Part shown: positions 31,931 through 43,530 of the stretch, in pieces
How the letters are laid out: the number at the start of each line of letters is the position of its first letter
How positions within the stretch are numbered: the stretch's first letter is position 1
NCBI RefSeq assembly: GCF_007655135.1
Contig: NC_045133.1
Location: forward strand, 6,858,376-6,922,375
Direction of reading: 5' to 3'
Origin: Punica granatum
Lineage: Eukaryota; Streptophyta; Magnoliopsida; Myrtales; Lythraceae
DNA length: 64,000 bases
Notes under the pieces: generated by a model
Told to the model about the DNA's origin: nothing
Seen by the model: only the letters and a program-made list of their open reading frames with translations
Database searches by the model: none
Made by a program: the position numbers and the translations under genes

Positions 31931-34900
31931 TTAACTTGATACAACTCTTGCATCATTGAATAATCCCTCAACACCTCCTCGGCTGTAATTGTTCAGTAAT
32001 GCTTCAATGTGCTTAACCTCTTTGGGCATTGAGCCTGTGAGGACCTGTTCCAATTTTGATCCATAAGAATAGTCATTATCATGGCTTTGGGTCAAGAAGG
32101 TCCTCATTGTCGTCGGTCTTAAAGGAGAAGACAGGTCATTTTCAACTCATACCTCATAACCTGTTTCTGTAATTAGAACCTCATCCTCGATCCTTATTCC
32201 TGTGCCTCGATACCTGCATCATGTTCCCCTTGGTAATTAATCAATCCATTTAAGTCCCACAGATGAAATAGCCATGTAATGTTGAGTTCTTATGCGACTT
32301 TCTGAGGAACTTCAAGATGGGGAATCTGAAAGTAGTTGCACAATTGGACCAAGAAAAAACCTTGCTTCATACCTATCAGGACCATCAAAGTCATCTGGGA
32401 TGTAAACTCCTGGCTCAATAGTTATTACCTAAAGGCAAATAGCACATTAACAATTGCAGAATAGGAAGCAAGAGGAGGGATTTGACATGTTCAAGTAAAT
32501 ATCTTCCTGCAATTGCCACAGAGCAAGGCCAAAAAGAAAAAAAAAGAAAAAAAGAAAAAAAAAAGAAGTAGATCAGTATGAACCAGACGTGTAATATTCA
32601 AGTAACAAGCTGCTTGCGTAGATGGTATCATGGTACAACATAATTGAAAGAGAATACTATGAAATCAATATAGATAATCCAGGTTTATACGTCACTCCAT
32701 TTCTACATTTATAAGTGAATCTCTTTTTCTCCAATAAAGAGCAAGTACCCCAGTAAATCTTTCATTTCAGTCACAAGGTATGAACCCCTAGAGACCTGCA
32801 AAACACTCCATCCCCAAGCCTCAGGAGGCAGGCAGCCCAATGGACTGCGTGCCGCCTTAAGGAAGTAATGGCCAAAGTAATTTGAGTCCAGAGCTGAATG
32901 CTCAACCTACGAGCAAAGCTCTGTGATGGGAGCGAGCACTGGACCACTGCTGCTAACCCCTCGGGCGACGCGGTACTAAAAGGTATCAACTTTACAATGT
33001 GGGATTCTGAGGAAAGAAATTTGAGCAGCTTATTATGTCGAAACTTACTACACCAGGCTCCAGAACACGGTCATAGCTAATTGTAGAACAATCATGCACA
33101 TCCATGCCGAGATAGTGACCTGGGGAATCATGAAAATGCAAACGACGGCTTGGATAATCAAAGGGAGAATCAGATCTCTCATCACAAACAATTGAAATTC
33201 AAGAACTGGAAATGTCCAACAGTGTGGTGCCAAACAAGATTATATGTCAAGGGATAGACAACAACACCTATTGAAGTAGGGTTCAACTGATCGTATCTAA
33301 GGGAGTTGGTTCCACCATTCTTAAGAAGCCCAATTTCCTTGAACCCTTTTAGAAGCATGTCCACCTACATAGCAACACGACATCACTATCATCAGCAGCT
33401 GAGTGGAACTCTTAAAAGTGCGTTATGATTATCGAAAATTTGAAGAGAAGGGCACAGAAGAAGCTGTATTTTGTGTTTGGCCAATAAGCTGTTCTCCAGA
33501 GGAGGTGAGAACAGATCAGTTACATGTTTACCAATAATATCGATATAATAAACCTACCGAGTACTTGTGTATTTCACGAATGGTTGTGCCAGGTCCGCAG
33601 AGCTCCATGGATTTTTTGTTTGTTTGTAGTATAAGATCATAGAGCTCTTCCTGCAGAAACCATTTTTCTGATGTAAGGTTCAACTAAATGAAGATATCAA
33701 CCAAGTTATAAAAGATGAAAAGAGAGAGAGAGGAAAGAATGGGGGTGATTGGGGATGCCAGGTTAAAAAAAATCAATAAAGACTTATCCCAAAAAAAAAA
33801 GGGGGCTTGATAGATGAAAAACTTAGACAAAGTGAGGGAAACAAAGAGGAGGGAAGGAGAGAGTGCAAACTTGAGCAGATGAAAAACTTCCAGAAGGAGG
33901 CCATGTACGGGTCAAGTCGCTGACATAACCATGCAACTCACATCCAATATCCATCAAAACAAGATCCTGATCCTTGATCTGTACAAGAGCCCTTACAGAT
34001 TATAATGAATTTCAAGATTAGAAGAAGAATTGGAACAACTAAAGGAAGATGCATCTTATCTTACTTTCCGGTCATTCCGAGAATAATGTATAACACTGCC
34101 ATTTGAGCCTCCACCAACAACAGGGTTGAATCTAATCACCAAAGAGATTAAGCATATCTTCTGAGTTGCAGAGGATCCAGGTATATAATCACAAAATCAT
34201 AATGGTCCTCATCACAAAAACCCACCATCTGATTGAACAAGAATAGAACGTCTAAAGCTTCTGAGAAGGAGAAATGCTTACGCCATCCTCTGGGCACCTC
34301 TTATTCTGCATTCATATTCTATTTTCGCAGATAGTATGCCCTCATGAGGGTACATTTTCGAGTGCATCATTGTCTGCAATAGTGCCTAAAATGGAGAGGA
34401 AAAACTTCAATAACAAACGAGAGGGATAATGTCTATAGAAGAAAAAAAGACTGAACATCACTAGGAATTATAATTTGGTGGCATATACAACATCCGACTG
34501 CAGAAAATGGTATGCAGATAAGAGCTGACCGTACATGGAAAAACTTGTCATGCTGATCACAGCAAAGGATACTTGAGCAACAGAGATTTGTTATTATAAG
34601 TTAAACTCACACTTTCTTTAGAACATCAGTTATATAATGCAGGGGAAACTTATAAACGTGATTGTTCAGGTCTCGAAATGAATGAAATTCCATGTGGTAC
34701 TTCGCATAATTAAAATTGGGGGATGAGACAGATTGAAAGTGAGTCCTCCATGCCCATAGGTAGGGTTTGTCATCATCAGGTAAACTCCCCTTTTCAGTGT
34801 ATCATATTGGATTTATGTTACAGAGAAAGTTTTTTTATTCTGTTTCGTGGCAGAAAATCTGTTATAATGCAAGATCAATAATGAGGAGCAAAAACAAATC

Positions 34901-36706
34901 ATCCTCTTGATGGGACCATCAAGAAGCAAATATTGCCAGAAAATTTTTGAATTTCTATCACATGAAATTGGGAAAGGTGAAGTCACATTACTGTGACTCT
35001 TTAACAACAAAATTAGTATGGACCTTTCCTGCTGAGCAATTAGCATATTCTCTTACAGATCATAAGAATGGATGACAAACATAACCATCTCCTGAAGCTA
35101 AGACTTAACTTTGGCACATGAAAGTACCTGGCAAGCAATTGATGCTGATTCTCTCATCAGCTTAAGCTCTGCAGGTGATTTTTTCCACCGTAACTCATGT
35201 GTGTAAATAGAAAGGTCTTTGACTTTGCCACCGTAAGCTGCTCTCTGATAAGCCTCCAGATTTGTATATGCTGATGTTGCAGTATAACCATTATGGAACA
35301 ACTTGGAGGATTGCCTAATCATTTCTGGAAGGACCTGGCCAGCAATGACAATTTGTATTAGAAAATAACAAGAAAGGAAAGTCTAAAAGGGAATTGAACG
35401 GATGGGTCTCAATCATAACTGGAAGTGTTTCTTTCTTGACAGCGTCTAAAACCTACACAGGACATGGTATATAGCCAATGAAAAAGTCCACAGAAACATT
35501 ACCTCACGCAATTTGCTCATGGGAAATGCTTTATCAGCCTTGAAACTTTCCAATGCTGCATCAACTCCAGCGATTTGGCCTTGCCAGAGGACATCCTATA
35601 TAGTCAATGAAAAGTGAATCCATCAGAACCCAAAATGCAGTTTCATCATTCCATAGGCGTCGATAAGAAATCCCTAGAGGTCTTATAACATTTACGAAAT
35701 ATGTACTCAACAGAGTCCTTTCTCTCGCGACCGTCTCTGAACATTGATATAGATAAGATGGCTCAGTCTTTCAAGGATTTCAACCGAGCTAGAAAGATAA
35801 TAGAAACAGTAATTCCTGAAGCGTTAAGAGCACATTTTTCAAATGCCCTCCAGAGGAATCTTAATAATATACAATCATATCAGTCTAGGATTTACGGCAT
35901 ACATGAGGTTTGGCTTCGGGCATAAACATGCACAAGCCCCAGTCACGACCTAACACCGCAACGCCCCCCGGTTGTTGACACCCAGTGATGTACGAGTAAT
36001 CCGCATCTTGTCGGAAAGTGTAAGGCACAACATCTGTCATCATTTTCACTGGAGCAGATGCAATAATTGCTAAGCCCTTCTCGGGGAGAAGCTCGATCAA
36101 TCTGTTCCGCCTCGAGATGCACTCTTCTGTGGTGATGCCAGGTGTGATCTCTCCATCCTTTAGTAACTACACAAGGAGATAAATATAAAGTCCTTCAGCA
36201 CATTCTATACAACACATTTAACGTTTTCATCAATAGCAAAGAGTTTAATGCACAAACCAGCACCTCAGGGTGAGTAGCAGGAGTTGGCTGTCCAATGTCG
36301 ACGGCTGTTTTCGAACAAAATGCTCGGCAACCATTTATCTGAAACAGACAATAACAGCATTCTAGATTGACGATGAAAGTTTTCACCAAGTCCGTTGATC
36401 AAAACGAGAAGACCCACAAAATTATTCGAACATTGCTCCATAAAGTCCCCGACTTTCATCAAATTCAATGAAACATTCCACAAGAACTCCAAGCATTTAC
36501 AACAATTGCTCACGATGGGAAATTCATTCAGCTGAGAATCAACTGCCATCGACTAAGCTCACCAACACTCTTTTCATCAATCAGGAGTCAAGATAACCGG
36601 AGATTCAAGCGTACAATTTGAACCAAAGTATGACCTTTCCGGATGAAATTCTCTGAAGAAAGTTCGCCCCTGAAATCCTCCGCACTTTACGGGCCAATTG
36701 TGACAT
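31931..36706 (-). CDS. ICP55: Intermediate cleaving peptidase 55-like mitochondrial Xaa-Pro aminopeptidase (M24B)
   Basis: Fourteen exons on the minus strand join in frame: 36635-36706, 36258-36338, 35903-36166, 35503-35595, 35128-35334, 34282-34385, 34065-34131, 33871-33978, 33558-33650, 33268-33364, 33049-33119, 32373-32428, 32153-32213, 31931-32044. The sum is 1,488 bp (495 aa plus stop), close to the plant homologue's length. All introns are GT..AG. Exon 1 encodes an Arg-rich, acid-free leader (MSQLARKVRRISGANF) typical of mitochondrial import. Metal ligands of the pita-bread fold are present: MDIGCELHGYVSDLTRTWP (two Asp), HYLGMDVHD (His), TIEPGVYIP (Glu), GIRIEDEVLI (Glu). ICP55 removes single residues from proteins after mitochondrial presequence cleavage and so sets their stability. 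The gene appears intact and is the source of the exon-1 shards in the tandem array. Confidence 0.93.
32770..32985 (-). mobile_element. Probable SINE in ICP55 intron 11
   Basis: Read on the minus strand, tRNA-like promoter motifs are visible: GGTCCAGTGCTCGCTCC and, farther on, GGGGTTCATACCTTG. It sits wholly inside the intron 32429-33048. Target duplications were not fixed. Confidence 0.35.
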
Positions 36707-36855
36707 CTTCCGTCCTTAAAATGGAAGTTTTCACCGGCCGTGGCGTGAAACGACCAATATCCTCGGATTGTTCGAACAATTGAACGTACTGGTAATCGAT
36801 TTTCAGTTTGTTCCAGGGAGGATCAGCTCAGTTTTCACCGGCTCTGCCGGAAACA

Positions 36856-37075
36856 GGGTTTAGGGTTTACGTATCAGAGGCTCAGCGGGAGTCCAGGAGA
36901 TCCGGGTTTATCATGAGCCCAATGAAAAGTGGGTGAAAGCGTGCCAGTGGGTTAACTCCCGCTGGGTGCATTGTGCACCGGGAGCAGTTCCTGAAGCGCC
37001 GCATCCATCGGAATCAGCTGTATTCACTAAATGGGCTGGGCCTTTCTATTCGATGTTCAGTTCTGGGCCTGGCCC
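36856..37075 (-). promoter_or_regulatory. ICP55 promoter: telo-box and site II elements
   Basis: On the minus strand a telo-box (AAACCCTAAACCC, 36856-36868) lies 150 bp upstream of the ATG, and paired TGGGCC/GGCCCA site II motifs lie at 37032-37042 and 37064-37075. This combination is typical of plant housekeeping and organelle-protein genes under TCP control. The site II pair is kept in both duplicate shards (about 42536 and 49686). Confidence 0.6.
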
Positions 37076-37345
37076 GAAAGTACTTTATGTCTATATATTT
37101 TAATTCGATATATATTATTTTTCTAATGTATAAGCATTATCTTCTTTTCTTTTTTACTGGAAACTAATATTATAATGTTATATTATCATATATAATTATT
37201 ATTATTATTTCTAAATGCAGGGACTTGCATAAATTAAATCAACAGTAGCACATTTTTTTTAATAGATTAGAATTCACATCGCTGGTAGTATCGAATAGCA
37301 TAGCACTTCGTAGCATCGCACATACATATTGGGAAATTATCATAA

Positions 37346-38050
37346 TTAGTTCTCTATGAGAAGCTTGTGGCCGATCTTGTAAGAGGCATAGGCATCGACA
37401 CAAGCATACTCGACTTGACTGTCGTTGAGATTCCGGGCCTCCCAGTTACTCATGACGACGTGCCTGGGCTTCTTCATGTGCAAGCCTGCCACTTCTACCG
37501 CTAGATCCTTCAGCCCGGGCCTCCTAAACCTTCCAGGCCACTTATTCTTCGCCGCCTCCCGAACATCTGCATGCTTTCTGCAATTGAGGCCGTACTCGTC
37601 CCTCAGCTTTGCAATATCATCGCCAACCTTACATCAATGAGCAATATTAGTATTCATTAAAGAAGTTAGTGACATGGCATCCATGCATACACGTATACAA
37701 ATAGAGACCTCAATGCCCACAAAAGTAAAGTTCGGATCCATCAAGAAGTTCTTGAGCGAGTCGGGGATGTAATCCACGTAGAAGAGCTGGACAATGAGGC
37801 ACTTGCAGTCGATACAGAGCTGGAGCGTTGCGGATTTGTTGCTCATAGATCGGATGATGTGAGGCCTCCACTCGACATCTAAACCGACCACCATGGGTTT
37901 TCCTGCATAAATGGATTGTATCTCCATAACCCATGAATCAATCACAGAAGCCTTGTCGGTCACAACTGTTTCGATCGTTTTCCCAGCAAACAAAACCGAG
38001 TACTTCGAGGTGGCCGGGTTGAACGTCACAGTCCTGCGAGATCCCAACAT
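37346..38050 (-). CDS. WRN-like 3'-5' exonuclease, tandem copy 1
   Basis: Exons 37709-38050 and 37346-37627 join through an 81-bp GT..AG intron to give 207 aa. The fold is the DEDDy exonuclease of Werner-syndrome-like proteins: motif I GLDVEW (D58, E60), motif II around DPNFTFVGIE/GDDIAKL, and motif III YACVDAY (Tyr and Asp). These enzymes degrade nucleic acid from the 3' end; the short single-domain form is a plant-expanded group of unclear substrate. An in-frame ATG 33 bp further upstream exists, but MLGSRR is kept in all three copies and is preferred. It lies head-to-tail upstream of ICP55 (640 bp apart). Copy 1 differs from copies 2 and 3 at several residues (R6/S6, L20/V20, D/V in VDYIP_SLK). 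Confidence 0.88.
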
Positions 38051-38337
38051 TTTTATTGAACACGCAGATATATGGAATGTCAATTTGATGTAAGATGGAA
38101 GTATACAGCCACAAAGCCACGTTCTGTATATATAGGGATGAAGATGCAGTCAATTAAGATGACACATTGAACCGATTACGCAGTCACCGAAGAGATTTTT
38201 AGTGAAGGATGAGGTATAGATTGATCATGTAATTAATCTTTTTGGTGTGCACTTTAATATTCGGAAGTATATCGAGTCCTTATTAATTCAGTTCGAGCCA
38301 TATCGGCTTACTAGAGGATAAAGTTTTTCTAACATAA

Positions 38338-38450
38338 ATTTTTTTTTTTTTCAGTCACAATACTCTAATATTAAATCTTGAAACATAAATGTCGAATCCA
38401 TTAAACCAACCTGTGTCGATAATTATATAATTAATTTAATATCTTGAGAT
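38338..38450 (-). mobile_element. Short SINE-like repeat (units 1, 2 and 3)
   Basis: On the minus strand: GGTTGGTTTAATGGATTCGAC, then GTTTCAAGATTT, ending in a long A-run (38338-38352). Counterparts lie at 43813-43910 and 50968-51060. The A-box, B-box-like and poly-A order suggests a small tRNA-type SINE older than the triplication. Confidence 0.35.
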
Positions 38451-38539
38451 TCGATGCACTTAGATTAGCTCCGTGATTGTTTAGTATCCTCTGTGGATGG
38501 TCAACCACGGAGCAAATTCAAGATTAGTTACGGTCTTAA

Positions 38540-39985
38540 TCAAATTCGAGGGGTAAATTAGTATGTTACATAAAAATTGAATAATGCTAATTATTATTGT
38601 AATTAATAAAATATTTTCAGAAAAACATTAAAGAAGAATTCTAGTCACTTATTATTATTTTGTCAGTAGTTGGTATTTTATTAGTAAATAAATATGTATA
38701 ATTTTAAAGATATTAAGAATTATTGAACTTTACTTAATTAATTTTAATAATCTTTATTAGCCCTAAATCTATCTATATCTACATATATATAGTATCTACA
38801 TATATGTAGTAAAAGAAACTATATCTTGCTTTAAATAGGCTTATGTTAAATGGGGTTAGAATAGTATTTTACAAATAAAATAAGTTTGATGTAGTAATTA
38901 ATGAATGAAACTAATTAATAATGTAAATAAGAAAGCATAAAAATTAACTAATAAATTAGACAAAATAATTAAATCAAAGTACCTTTTGTTCGGGATTGAA
39001 ATAAAAGAACTAGTTGAAGGAATGCGACTGTAAGTGCTTATATTAAAGTAAATAGTTAAATTGGCCTTTATCTGTATATATATATATATATATAAAAAAA
39101 GTTGTATCATACCCTATATAATGGGGGTAGAATTGTAAATATCTAATAAATTACTATGTTACATAGAAATTAAATAATGCTAATTATTATTGTAATTAAT
39201 AAAATATATCCAAAAAATATTAAAGAAGAATTCTAATCACTTATTGTTATTTTATAAGTAATTGCTATTTTATTACTAAATAAATATACATATATATATA
39301 TATAATTGTACCAAAGGTTACAATTGTAAGTGTATAATAAATTAGTATGTTACATACAAATAGAATAAATGCTAATTATTATTGTAATTAATAAAATATA
39401 TCAAAATAACGTTAAATAAGAATTCTAATCATTTATTGTTATTTTATAAGTAATTGCTATTTCATTAGTAAATAAATATATACATTAAGAATTATTGAAC
39501 TTTACCTAGTTAATTTTAATAATCATTATTAGCTCTAAAGGTTAAAGTAAGTAAATCTCTCATCAAGCTGATTAGTTATTTTATCTAAAATTATTTAAAT
39601 TTGTAAAATCAAATAGATGAAATATGAGTGAGAAAAATACAACTGCGAATAATTAATGTTAAAATTTTATAGGATCTATGATAGTTAATCGATCTTTAAT
39701 AATAAACCAGCTAGGAATTTTGTTTTTTTTGGATTTTATAATTATTGTCCTATAAATTGTTGAGATCATGTCTATGAAATATTTTATACGAATTATTTGC
39801 TTACGAGCTCTTTAATTAATATTATCTACCGCGTGTATGAAATTTATATAGTATAAGAAGAAATTTTTTATTTTCTACATATTAATTAAACTATAAATCA
39901 ATATTAATAATTATCTCAATATCTAAAGTTTTTAAATAAATTTCTTTACAAAATCCGTGCAACGCGCGAATTGAATAGTCTAATT
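38540..39985. mobile_element. AT-rich, Helitron-like segment in unit 1
   Basis: Contains three diverged copies of a unit of about 150 bp with TAATGCTAATTATTATTGTAA (38575, 39175, 39370) and ends GTGCAACGCGCGAATTGAATAGTCTAAT. The unit 2 counterpart (about 44010-45475) ends CCGTGCAACGCGCGGATTCAATAGTCTAGT, a GC hairpin 10-12 bp before CTAG-T, as in Helitron 3' ends. No Rep/helicase frame is present, so it would be non-autonomous. The 5' end is not fixed. Confidence 0.45.
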
Positions 39986-40068
39986 AGAATAATTTTGGCC
40001 GGGATCATTTTTACCCCAATTTTAACTAATCCACTCCCCTTATTGACCATGGTATCAAAATGCACTCA

Positions 40069-40380
40069 CCACCAGCACGGTGATCTAGTGGTTAAGCTCC
40101 AAGTACTCTACTTGAACATCACGAGTTCGAACCGCACTAAACACGTAGAGCTCGTCACTATGTAAGTGTATTATGGGATGGCGGTGGTCAACCCATAATG
40201 CTTGATCCAATAGGCCTTAGACTTAATTCGCTAGTGTGTTGGTAGGGCTGTGGTGACCAAGTTGAACTAAAGTCCTAGCCAGCTATGGCGAAGGAAACAT
40301 TCCGTGACGATTAAGTACCTTAGTTAGGGCAGTCACAATGGACTAATAACTCGATCTAGCTTTTATATTCAACAAAAAAA
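40069..40380 (+). mobile_element. tRNA-derived SINE with 18-bp target-site duplication (unit 1)
   Basis: Flanks GGTATCAAAATGCACTCA (40051-40068) and GGTACCAAAATACACTCA (40381-40398) match at 16 of 18 bases. The body has an A box (GATCTAGTGGTTAAGC), a B box (GAGTTCGAACCGC) and an A-rich tail (CAACAAAAAAA), the full anatomy of a SINE. Confidence 0.8.
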
Positions 40381-40626
40381 GGTACCAAAATACACTCAAC
40401 AACACATTTATAACTCTAATTAGATATGGATAAACCCCATAAATCACTCTTTGATAAGTAAATAACATATCCACTTGTCTATAATATTACTTAAATAAAA
40501 TTTCACATTTCCTATAAACTATTGATAAGTAAACAATTTTATACCCATAAGTCCTAAATATTTTTTTAGCATAGTATCCTATTACTTGGTTGAAAATCTT
40601 GACGCAGAAAAAATAGAAATATAACG

Positions 40627-40628
<2 letters not shown>

Positions 40629-40661
<33 letters not shown>
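40629..40661. repeat. (AT)n microsatellite
   Basis: A run of about 16 TA dinucleotides; the unit 2 counterpart at about 47795-47811 is shorter, showing length change after duplication. Confidence 0.8.
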
Positions 40662-40663
<2 letters not shown>

Positions 40664-40917
40664 CACAAGCAATTTCTTTACTCAAAAAAACCAAAAAATG
40701 AATATTTAAGAAAATGTATACTTCTTTTAAAATGGTGTTCTCGCTCCTTGGCCAAATATTCAAGGTAGAAAAATTTCCAAATGAATTATCAAAAGACAAT
40801 ATACGTGCTGGATGCTTTTTTTTATTATCTTACTTTGGTTGTTTTCTTTATCAGCATGATATATAATATTAATTTTCATGTAATATAGTTAATTTAATGC
40901 CAACGTATTATTAGAAT

Positions 40918-41240
40918 TTAAACGCTCCGTTTGGTTTTATAATCATGTTTTTAATATTTTAACTCTAACTTTAACTCTACTTACTACACAACAAAAATCA
41001 ATAACACAATTATTACTTTTCTTTTTTTCTTCATTGTTTTAACCATTCAATTCAATTTTTAATATTAAATTATCTAAACTATCTATTACTTTTTTCACAA
41101 TTAAATAGCACAATTATTACTTTTTCTCAACTATTCATTCCTTTTTCACCATTTTTTTTCATAATTCAACAATACAATTATTACAACCCAATTAAAATCA
41201 AAACTTAACTCCACTTAATTCTAAAACCAAACACACCAAT
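40918..41240. mobile_element. MITE-like element (unit 1)
   Basis: Starts CCGTTTGGTTTTATAATCA and ends AATTCTAAAACCAAACAC, an imperfect inverted terminal repeat. The interior is AT-rich with ACTTTAACTCTACTTACTAC. The same insertion is present in unit 2 at 48068-48388, so it predates that duplication. Confidence 0.55.
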
Positions 41241-41719
41241 TCATGAATATTACTTAATTGACATTTTCACAATTTAAAAGGTTATCTAACTAAATTTTTT
41301 TAAGTAAATTAAAAAGTATAATTATATTAGCACAATTGTGTAAATCTATTATTTAAAAAAAGACGAACCCTTCACTTGCAACAATAATCAATAAGTAAAT
41401 AAAAAAAGCCATGCTTAACGAATAATCAACAAGTAAACAAATGATCTTGTTTTTGTTTTCTCTTGAAAAACATTTTGTTTAAATATGAAGATTTGGTTAT
41501 TGGGGAATTTGGTTGATACCTTCTCTTACAAGTTACAACACTCCTCTACTTAATACACTGAGAAAAGAAAAGTCAAGACAACCGACATATTTCACTTTTC
41601 CTACTTTGCAAATGGATGAACGAAGATAAAAGAGATCCCATAATCACATGAAAAGAAATCTTTCACTTTGCCTTGCATTATTACTCTTCTTTTTCACATG
41701 AGCTTCGCACTGGATAATC

Positions 41720-42110
41720 TTGCATAGTCCCCGACTTTCATCAAAATCAATGAAACATGGATCCCACAAGAACTCCAAGCATTTACGACAATTGCTAACG
41801 ATGAGAAATTCATTCAGCTCAGAATCAACTGCCATCGTCTAAGCTCACCAACACTCTTTCATCAATCAAGAGTCAACATAACCGGAGATTCAAGCGTACA
41901 ATCTTAAGCAAATTAAGTGTGACCTTTTTGCATGAAATTCTCTCAAGAAAGTTTGCCCCTGAAATCCTCCGCCACATTAAAATGTTAGTTTTCGCCGACT
42001 GTGACGCGAAACAACCAAAATCCTCGGATTCTTCGAACAATTGAACGTACTGGTAATCGAATATCAGTTTATTGCAGGGAGGATAAGCTCAGTTTTCACC
42101 TGTTTTGCCT
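41720..42110 (-). pseudogene. ICP55 intron-1/exon-1/promoter shard, unit 2
   Basis: Matches ICP55 at 36440-36870, covering part of intron 1, exon 1 and the promoter start. Exon 1 has lost about 30 bp including the true start codon. By chance an ATG formed at the deletion leaves a short in-frame leader (MWRRISGANF...) up to the retained GT donor. No later ICP55 exons follow, so it cannot make the enzyme. An identical shard is at 48870-49260. Confidence 0.75.
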
Positions 42111-42143
42111 GGAACTGGGTCAGGGTTTATGTCTCAGGCTCCA

Positions 42144-42388
42144 TTTGGATTGAGATAACTGATTTTAACTTTTAACTTTAACTTTTTAACTTTAACTCAA
42201 CACACTACACAACAAAAATATACATTTTCCAATTCAAAAATTTTAACTTTAACTTTAATTTAACACACTACACAACAAAAACACACGTTTCCCAAGTCAA
42301 ATTTATAATCACATCTCATTTATCCTTTTCCACAATCAAAATCAAAATTAAAATCAAAGTAACTTTAACTCTGAATCCAAATGTCCTC
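42144..42388. mobile_element. MITE-like insertion in the duplicated ICP55 promoter (units 2 and 3 only)
   Basis: ATTTGGATT at the left pairs with AATCCAAAT at the right; the interior is TTTTAACTTTAACT-rich. It is absent from unit 1 at the equivalent place (about 36875) and present in unit 3 at 49294-49538, showing units 2 and 3 share a more recent ancestor. Confidence 0.6.
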
Positions 42389-42825
42389 CGTCAGAGTCTG
42401 AGCGAAATTCTACATACTCCGGGTGTACAGTGAGCCCAAGGAAATGGGGGACAGCGCCGGATCAGGGCCAGTGGGCGGGGGTCTCGCTGGGTTCATCGTG
42501 CTCCGATCCACTGAAATCAGCTATATCTCTAAATGGGCTGGGCCTTTCTAACCGATGCTGAGTTCTGGGCCTGGCCCGTAGTTACTTAATGTCCATATTT
42601 TTAAATTCTATTAGTTCTAATAAATAAGCATTATTTTCTTTTCTTTTTTGCTGGATACTAATATTATCGATATATAATTATTTTATTATTTATAAATACA
42701 GGGACTTGAAGAAATTAAATCAACAGTAGCAGATTTTTTAATAGATCAGAATTCATATCATCGGTATTATCGAATAGCATAGCACTTCATAGCATCGCGC
42801 ATAACATATCGGGAACTTATCATAA

Positions 42826-43530
42826 TTAGTTCTCTATGAGGAGCTTATGGCCGATCTTGTAAGAGGCATAGGCATCGACACAAGCATACTCGACTTGACT
42901 CTCGCTCAGATTCCGAGCCTCCCAGTTACTCATGACGACGTGCCTGGGCTTCTTCATGTGCAAGCCCGCCACTTCTACCGCTAGATCCTTCAGCCCGGGC
43001 CTCCTAAACCTTCCGGGCCACTTATTCTTCGCCGCCTCCCGAACATCTGCATGCTTTCTACAAATGAGGCCGTACTCGTTCCTCAGCTTTGCAATATCAT
43101 CGCCAACCTTACATCAATGAGCAATATCAGTATTCATTAAAGAAGTTTCTAACGTGGCATCCACGCATACACATGAACAAATAGAGACCTCAACGCCCAC
43201 GAAAGTAAAGTTCGGATCCATCAAGAAGTTCTTGAGCGAAACGGGGATGTAATCCACGTAGAAGAGCTGGACAATAAGGCACTTGCAGTCGATACAGAGC
43301 TGGAGGGTTGCGGATTTGTTGCTCATAGATCGGATGATGTGAGGCCTCCACTCGACATCTAAACCGACCACCATGGGTTTTCCTGCATAAATGGATTGTA
43401 TCTCCATAACCCATGAATCAATCACAGAAGCCTTGTCGGTCACAACCGTTTCGATCGTTTTCCCTGCGAACACAACCGAGTACTTCGAGGTGGCCGGGTC
43501 GAACGTCACAGTCCTGCTAGATCCCAACAT
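42826..43530 (-). CDS. WRN-like 3'-5' exonuclease, tandem copy 2
   Basis: Exons 43189-43530 and 42826-43107 with the same intron position as copy 1; 207 aa, no stops or shifts. The DEDDy residues (D58, E60 and the YACVDAY motif) are kept. The coding sequence and flanks are identical to copy 3 and several residues away from copy 1, for example V in VDYIPVSLK and ESQVEYAC. The upstream region is conserved with copy 1 for about 480 bp, so a promoter was duplicated with it. Confidence 0.87.

Noticed and set aside
36265..36549. Open frame beginning MAVDSQLNEF with relatives at 41644-41835 and 48794-48985
   Set aside because: It lies in ICP55 intron 1 and its duplicates; the similarity reflects tandem duplication, and the frame crosses a real exon in the wrong phase.
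37425..37640. Plus-strand frame over WRN-like exon 2 and its copies at 42932 and 50082
   Set aside because: It is antisense to a conserved exon; preservation follows from the gene on the other strand.
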